From assembly GCA_030432715.1 (NCBI GenBank), contig JAUIML010000009.1:1-33800 (forward strand): DNA of 33,800 bases. Reading direction: 5' to 3'. Below are positions 30,104 through 33,800 of the stretch, in pieces (positions within the stretch are counted from its first letter, which is position 1; each line of letters opens with the position of its first letter). A program made the position numbers and the translations under genes. This stretch comes from Acidimicrobiia bacterium (GTDB lineage Bacteria; Actinomycetota; Acidimicrobiia; Acidimicrobiales; Aldehydirespiratoraceae). The notes under the pieces were generated by a model. The model was not told where the DNA came from. It searched no databases and saw only the letters and a program-made list of their open reading frames with translations.

Positions 30104-31111
30104 TCAGCCCGACGCGGATTCTCGTCGGACGACCAACTTCCCCGGCGGAGCCGTCGAGCCCAGCGACGCGATCACCCGGGGCACGTCGGACATGTCGGCG
30201 ATCTCCCCGATCGGGGTGGAGATCCGCCCCGCTTCGGCCAGGCGATGGAGGGCCGAGATGTGCTCGGCGTTCTCCTCCGCCGTGAACCCGGCCGCGAGCA
30301 CCCCGACCACCGAGTAGTTGCGCATCACCATGTCGACCGGGTCGGGATCGACCCACGACCCGCTGGCGAACCCCACCACCGCGAACCGTCCGTAGCGGGC
30401 CACGGCGCCCAGCGCGGCGTTGGCGATCGCGCCGCCTACCGGGTCGACCACGACGTCGAACCCTCGCCCCCCGGTGTGCTGATCGACGGCGTCGCGGATG
30501 GCCTCGGCATCCCGTTCGATCGCAGCCTCGGCCCCGAGCCCGACGCAGAAGGAACGCTTCGCCTCCGAACTCGCCACGGCCACCACCCGGGCGCCGAGCG
30601 CCGCGGCCAACGAGATCGCGGTGGCCCCGGAGCTCCCCGAACCGCCGAGCACGAGCACCGTCTCCCCCGGCTGCAGCGCCGCCCGCGTCACGAGCGTCGT
30701 GTAGGCCGTGCGATAGCCGATGTAGAAGCCAGCCGCCGCTTCGTCGGAAAGCGACTCGGGCGCGAGCGAGGCGTGCGCCTCGGTGACGTAGGTGTGCGTC
30801 GCGAAGCCGCCGGACCCGGCATGGAAGTGCGTCGGACCCAGCACCCGGTCGCCGACCGAGAACCGCGAGCCGGCCGGCGCGGCGACCACGACCCCACAGA
30901 CCTCCTGGCCCGGGGTGATCGGCGGTCGGCGCACCAGGGGGTACACGCCCTGCATCATGAGCGAGTCGGGCAGGCCCACCCCGGCGGCGAGCACCTCGAC
31001 GAGCAGGGCACCGTCGCCCGGCTCGTCCCACTGCCGCGGGGTCCAACGAAGCGCGTCGCCCGGCGCACCGAACGCATCGGCGATCCAGGCATGACCCTCG
31101 ACGAAGCTCAC
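30104..31111 (-). CDS. NADPH-dependent MDR-family reductase (quinone oxidoreductase-like)
   Basis: A 335-residue medium-chain dehydrogenase/reductase. The GroES-like N-terminal half has VEVLAAGVGLPDSLMMQGVYPLVRRPPITPGQEVCGVVV, the QOR-type start without structural-zinc cysteines. The Rossmann half has VLVLGGSGSSGATAISLAAALGARVVAVASS (NADPH-binding) and GFDVVVDPVGGAI. There are no catalytic-zinc ligands, so it is probably an enoyl or quinone reductase. It follows the MaoC-like gene by 13 bp, consistent with acyl-CoA metabolism, and immediately precedes the cobalamin riboswitch. Confidence 0.88.
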   Translation of the reverse strand: MSFVEGHAWIADAFGAPGDALRWTPRQWDEPGDGALLVEVLAAGVGLPDSLMMQGVYPLVRRPPITPGQEVCGVVVAAPAGSRFSVGDRVLGPTHFHAGSGGFATHTYVTEAHASLAPESLSDEAAAGFYIGYRTAYTTLVTRAALQPGETVLVLGGSGSSGATAISLAAALGARVVAVASSEAKRSFCVGLGAEAAIERDAEAIRDAVDQHTGGRGFDVVVDPVGGAIANAALGAVARYGRFAVVGFASGSWVDPDPVDMVMRNYSVVGVLAAGFTAEENAEHISALHRLAEAGRISTPIGEIADMSDVPRVIASLGSTAPPGKLVVRRESASG

Positions 31112-31124
31112 GGCATCCTCTTCC

Positions 31125-31859
31125 TCATTCGGCCCCGGCCGATGGCGATGCCAGCCGGACGATGGCCTCGTGTTCGATCACGGCAACCGGGCGGTGGCCG
31201 ACACTCACTCTGACATCGACGACGACCCGCTCACCCGACCGGGTGGTGAACCGGTCGAGCAACCACCCTTCGACCAGGGCGGTGTCGCCGGGCCGGGCGC
31301 CGCCGAGATGACGGATCGCGCTCCGGGTGTGGACCCACGCACCGTCCACCAGTTGGGCCGAGAAGAGGCGGTTGGACAGCGCCGGCCACACGACGGGATG
31401 GACGAGACCCGTTTCGGCGTAGAAGGGCAGGTCTTCTCCCGCCCGCGCCCCGTAGCCCGCCCAGCGATCGTCCAGCTCGACGACCAGCGGCTCCAGGCGC
31501 GCGCCGGTCGGTTCCCCCGGTGCCGGCCCCGCTCGCGCAACCTGGAGCACGGCGCAGGTCCCGGAGGCGTTGCGGGCCTCGACCGTCCACCCGTCGTCGG
31601 TCTCCTCCGGGAGGATCTCCACGGGTTCGTCGGCGAGGACCGGGGCCCGGAAGCGCACGTCGGCGGTTCCGCCGGTCACCCAGTCGGTGCCCCAGGCCTC
31701 GGCGACCGGCCGCGTGAGGTAGGCGTAGACGGTCGTCCCGGCGACCACGGCACCCGCGTAGCCGGCCGCCAGTCCACCGTCGCGGGTGTGCACGGGGTTG
31801 TCGGCGTGCTCGGGGAGGTTGACCGCTCGCACGGACCACGGGCGCAGTGGTGTCGACAT
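31125..31859 (-). CDS. Double hot-dog, MaoC/thioesterase-like protein
   Basis: A 244-residue protein that looks like two hot-dog halves. N-terminal: AAGYAGAVVAGTTVYAYLTRPVAEAWGTDWVTGGTADVRFRAPVLADEPVEI. C-terminal: WVHTRSAIRHLGGARPGDTALVEGWLLDRFTTRSGERVVVDVRVSVGHRPVAVIEHEAIVRL. Both are typical of the second part of MaoC-type dehydratases (substrate tunnel, then RDTAxVEG and ERVxV strands). A clear catalytic Asp-x-x-x-x-His pair could not be identified, so the enzymatic role is uncertain. The ATG at 31859 (MSTPLRPWS) is chosen; upstream in-frame starts run into the tRNA promoter region. It is the likely partner of the MDR reductase in acyl-chain metabolism. Confidence 0.7.
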   Translation of the reverse strand: MSTPLRPWSVRAVNLPEHADNPVHTRDGGLAAGYAGAVVAGTTVYAYLTRPVAEAWGTDWVTGGTADVRFRAPVLADEPVEILPEETDDGWTVEARNASGTCAVLQVARAGPAPGEPTGARLEPLVVELDDRWAGYGARAGEDLPFYAETGLVHPVVWPALSNRLFSAQLVDGAWVHTRSAIRHLGGARPGDTALVEGWLLDRFTTRSGERVVVDVRVSVGHRPVAVIEHEAIVRLASPSAGAE

Positions 31860-31895
31860 CGCCGACGAACCTAGACGAGCACCATCGTTACCGGG

Positions 31896-31924
31896 TTGTG
31901 ATCGCGGGGTTCGTGCCGTACCTT
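31896..31924 (+). promoter_or_regulatory. Predicted sigma-70-like promoter for the tRNA-Asp/tRNA-Phe unit
   Basis: TTGTGA (31896-31901) and TACCTT (31919-31924) are separated by 17 bp, and transcription would begin near 31931, about 57 nt before tRNA-Asp. A second TTGACT follows at 31925-31930 without a well-spaced -10. The fit to consensus is moderate. Confidence 0.5.
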
Positions 31925-31987
31925 TTGACTCTCTGCGGTGGCGCCTCGGCGGCACAGCAGAATCTTCGCCCGGTCCGCCGGGCGGGG

Positions 31988-32065
31988 GGTCCTGTAGATC
32001 AGTTTGGAGTGATCGCCACCCTGTCAAGGTGGAGGCCGCGGGTTCAAATCCCGTCAGGACCGCCA
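31988..32065 (+). tRNA. tRNA-Asp (anticodon GTC)
   Basis: Acceptor GGTCCTG/CAGGACC, D-stem GATC/GATC, anticodon stem CCACC/GGTGG around CTGTCAA (anticodon GTC), T-arm CGGG/CCCG with loop TTCAAAT, discriminator G and encoded CCA (32063-32065). Confidence 0.97.
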
Positions 32066-32067
32066 CA

Positions 32068-32092
32068 CGGCCACCCTCCGGGGTGGCCGTTT
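32068..32092 (+). terminator. Hairpin between tRNA-Asp and tRNA-Phe
   Basis: CGGCCACCC (32068-32076) pairs with GGGTGGCCG (32081-32089) around TCCG, followed by TTT. The stem is 9 bp and stable. It could terminate, or be a processing spacer if both tRNAs share a transcript. Confidence 0.5.
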
Positions 32093-32096
32093 GTGG

Positions 32097-32169
32097 GGTC
32101 GGGTAGCTCAGTTGGCAGAGCGACCGCCTGAAAAGCGGTAGGTCACCGGATCGACGCCGGTCCCGACCA
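32097..32169 (+). tRNA. tRNA-Phe (anticodon GAA)
   Basis: Acceptor GGTCGGG/CCCGACC, D-stem GCTC/GAGC, anticodon stem CCGCC/GGCGG-type around CTGAAAA (anticodon GAA), T-stem ACCGG/CCGGT. The T-loop reads ATCGACG, so the near-universal T54 is A. The discriminator is A; the next bases are CACCA rather than CCA, so CCA is not encoded at the usual place and must be added. Confidence 0.92.
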
Positions 32170-32177
32170 CACCACAA

Positions 32178-32226
32178 GGGCGGCCCGGCCGTGTCCCCCA
32201 GGGGACGACGCCGGGTCGTTCGTGTT
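32178..32226 (+). terminator. Nested hairpin after tRNA-Phe
   Basis: CCCGGC (32184-32189) pairs with GCCGGG (32210-32215); inside it GTCCC (32193-32197) pairs with GGGAC (32202-32206). It is followed by GTTCGTGTTTT. It lies between tRNA-Phe and the convergent oxidoreductase stop (32244) and may serve both strands. Confidence 0.5.
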
Positions 32227-32243
32227 TTGGTTCGGTGGGATGC

Positions 32244-33800
32244 TCAGCCGACGGCGAGGCCGGCGTGGAAGCCCTCGTGCATGGCGCCCTCGAGGTAGCC
32301 GACGCCCTTGCAGTCGCCCACGACGGTCGGTGCGAAGCCGGCCGACCGCAGCCGGTCGGCCACGCCTTCCTCGGCAACGAGGCCGGTGGCGATGACGACG
32401 GAGTCCACCTCGATCGTCGAGGCCACCCCATCGTCGTCGTCGCCCACCACATAGCTCACCGATCGCTCGTCGATGTGGCTGACGACGGCCCCCGTGACGA
32501 GCTGCGCCCCGTGGTCGCGGAGATCGGTGAGCACCCGCCAACGGCGGGGATGCGCCATCTCCGTCGCGAGCACCGGACCCTCCTCGAGCACCGTGACCTC
32601 ACGATCGCGGTCGACGAGGAACTCGGCCAGTTCGATGCCCACGAGCCCACCGCCGACGATGACCACCCGCTTGCCGATGGGCATGTAGTGCTCGGTCAGC
32701 TTGGCCAGCCGTCCGGGATCGTCGAGCAGCCCCACCCGGCGCCCGACGGTGGCGGCGATGCGCCCCGCGAGGGGCAGCTTCTTCAACGCCGAGCGCACGT
32801 CGCCCGACCCGGTCAGCATCGCTCGCAGGTCGTCGCCGTCGACGACGAGCCGACGGTCGGCCCCCGGAAGGGTCGACCGTTCCCGGGCGGCACCGGTCGC
32901 AACGATGAGTTCGTCGGGGGCCAGCTGCTTGATCAGTTCTGCGTCGGCCGGGGTGCCGGTGCGCACGTCGATGTCGAGCGCGTCCATCTGCCCGGTGAGC
33001 CAGTGCAACAGTCGCAGGTTGGGTTCGTAGACGAGCGCCGCGAAACGCAGCGCGCCGCCCAGATGGTCCGAGGCTTCCAGCAGGGTCACGTCGTGGCCCC
33101 GCCGGGCGGCCACCCGCGCGGCCTCCATGCCGGCGGGCCCGCCGCCGACCACCACGACCTTCCTCGCCGTCGAGGCCTTCGTGCGCTCGACCTCGCCGAG
33201 CTCGACCTCGTTGGCCAGGATCGGATTCACCGCACAGCGCACCCGCTGGTCGAAGAACGGTTGGGCCACACACGTGTAGCAGTTGATGCAGGGCCGGATG
33301 TCGGCCTCACGGTTCTCGGCCAGCTTCCGCGCCGTTTCCGGATCGGCGAGCATCTGGCGACCCATCGCGATCAGGTCGGCTTTGCCGTGGGCGATCATCT
33401 CCTCGCCGGTTTCGGGGCGGATGCGGCCGACACCGATGACCGGCACCGCGACCCGCTTCTTCAGCCGCCCTGAGAGGGCGGCGTGCTTGGCCTCGCGGTG
33501 CGGCAACGTCCCCTCGGTGAAGGCCGACGCCGAGGTCATGTCGCCGTACGCGCTCAGGTGGATGGCATCGGCCCCGGCCTCGACGGCGAGCTGGGCCGTG
33601 ACCTCGGTGTCCTCGAAGACGATCCCGTCGGGGGTCTGGTATTCGAGGGCATCGAGGCGACACCACACCGGGTAGTCGGCGCCCACCTCGGTCCTGACGG
33701 CGCGCAACACCTCGCACAGGAACCGCGACCGGTTCTCGACGCTCCCGCCGTACTCGTCGTCGCGCGTATTCCACTGCTTGGACAGGAAGCCCGAGAGCAG
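32244..33800 (-). CDS. Old-yellow-enzyme-type FMN/4Fe-4S/FAD oxidoreductase, 5' part outside window
   Basis: A 2,4-dienoyl-CoA reductase (FadH)-like enzyme; 518 codons are present and the N-terminus lies beyond the right edge. The first visible residues (LLSGFLSKQWNTRDDEYGGS, then VENRSRF) are the OYE TIM-barrel signature. VGRIRPETGEEMIAHGKADLIAMGRQMLADPE closes the FMN domain, RPCINCYTCVAQPFF followed by RVRCAVNP gives four iron-sulphur cysteines, VVVVGGGPAGMEAARVAARRGHDVTLLE binds FAD, and VVIVGGGLVGIELAEFL binds NAD(P)H. Likely substrates are unsaturated acyl-CoAs or other enoates. The stop at 32244 is convergent with the tRNA unit. Confidence 0.92.
   Translation of the reverse strand: MLSGFLSKQWNTRDDEYGGSVENRSRFLCEVLRAVRTEVGADYPVWCRLDALEYQTPDGIVFEDTEVTAQLAVEAGADAIHLSAYGDMTSASAFTEGTLPHREAKHAALSGRLKKRVAVPVIGVGRIRPETGEEMIAHGKADLIAMGRQMLADPETARKLAENREADIRPCINCYTCVAQPFFDQRVRCAVNPILANEVELGEVERTKASTARKVVVVGGGPAGMEAARVAARRGHDVTLLEASDHLGGALRFAALVYEPNLRLLHWLTGQMDALDIDVRTGTPADAELIKQLAPDELIVATGAARERSTLPGADRRLVVDGDDLRAMLTGSGDVRSALKKLPLAGRIAATVGRRVGLLDDPGRLAKLTEHYMPIGKRVVIVGGGLVGIELAEFLVDRDREVTVLEEGPVLATEMAHPRRWRVLTDLRDHGAQLVTGAVVSHIDERSVSYVVGDDDDGVASTIEVDSVVIATGLVAEEGVADRLRSAGFAPTVVGDCKGVGYLEGAMHEGFHAGLAVG

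Overview
The window is a gene-dense, GC-rich actinobacterial chromosome segment. A WhiB-family regulator, the clpS/DUF2017 pair, a FatA-like acyl-ACP thioesterase, UsfX/RsbW-like and PGA-hydrolase genes, frequent GTG starts and ATGA/GTGA overlaps all point to Actinomycetota. The caa3-type oxidase layout and general gene content suggest class Acidimicrobiia; that class-level placement is inference from gene content only. No insertion sequence, prophage, CRISPR array or plasmid function was found, and both edges cut genes (lysC at the left, an old-yellow-enzyme-type reductase at the right).

Layout. 1-4230: housekeeping genes (lysC, a DUF4031 gene, an anti-sigma-like ATPase-fold gene, dut, orn, a metallo-beta-lactamase-fold hydrolase, an acyl-ACP thioesterase). 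4231-5050: a whiB7-type regulator (WhiB domain plus AT-hook) behind a leader of about 350 nt with an AT-rich/-35 promoter, a 51-codon upstream ORF, a nested hairpin and an intrinsic terminator. 5051-8804: a 20-bp palindrome, a TlpA-like lipoprotein and CcdA thiol-redox pair, a poly-gamma-glutamate hydrolase, pdxH and tandem crcB fluoride channels. 8792-10728: a methyltransferase and serS.

10797-21164 is a large haem-copper oxidase locus. On the minus strand it runs, in transcription order: a subunit I-like gene lacking all six metal-binding histidines, a second subunit III, a multi-TM protein, ctaC (with fused cytochrome c), ctaD, ctaE, subunit IV and ctaG. ctaB (haem O synthase) lies upstream on the minus strand, with ctaA (haem A synthase) divergent from it. 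Several of these proteins carry His/Asp-rich tails predicted to face the cytoplasm.

21161-25430: clpS, a 32-bp tandem repeat that forms a chain of overlapping 11-codon mini-ORFs, a DUF2017 gene, two bacterial-PH membrane proteins, a DegV protein and a PlsY-like acyltransferase. 25596-25671: tRNA-Glu. 25750-27051: one polypeptide joining an Fe(II)/2-oxoglutarate dioxygenase to a PhnZ/TmpB-like HD oxygenase, which looks like a one-protein oxidative C-P bond cleavage enzyme. 27068-30100: a BtuFCD-like importer whose upstream region carries a recognisable cobalamin riboswitch. 30104-31859: a medium-chain reductase and a MaoC-like protein. 31896-32235: a promoter, tRNA-Asp, tRNA-Phe and hairpins. 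32244-33800: an FMN/FAD/4Fe-4S enoate reductase.

The most noteworthy items are the catalytically dead oxidase subunit I paralogue with its private subunit III, the whiB7 attenuation leader, the fused PhnY-PhnZ-like enzyme, the riboswitch-linked B12 importer and the mini-ORF repeat.
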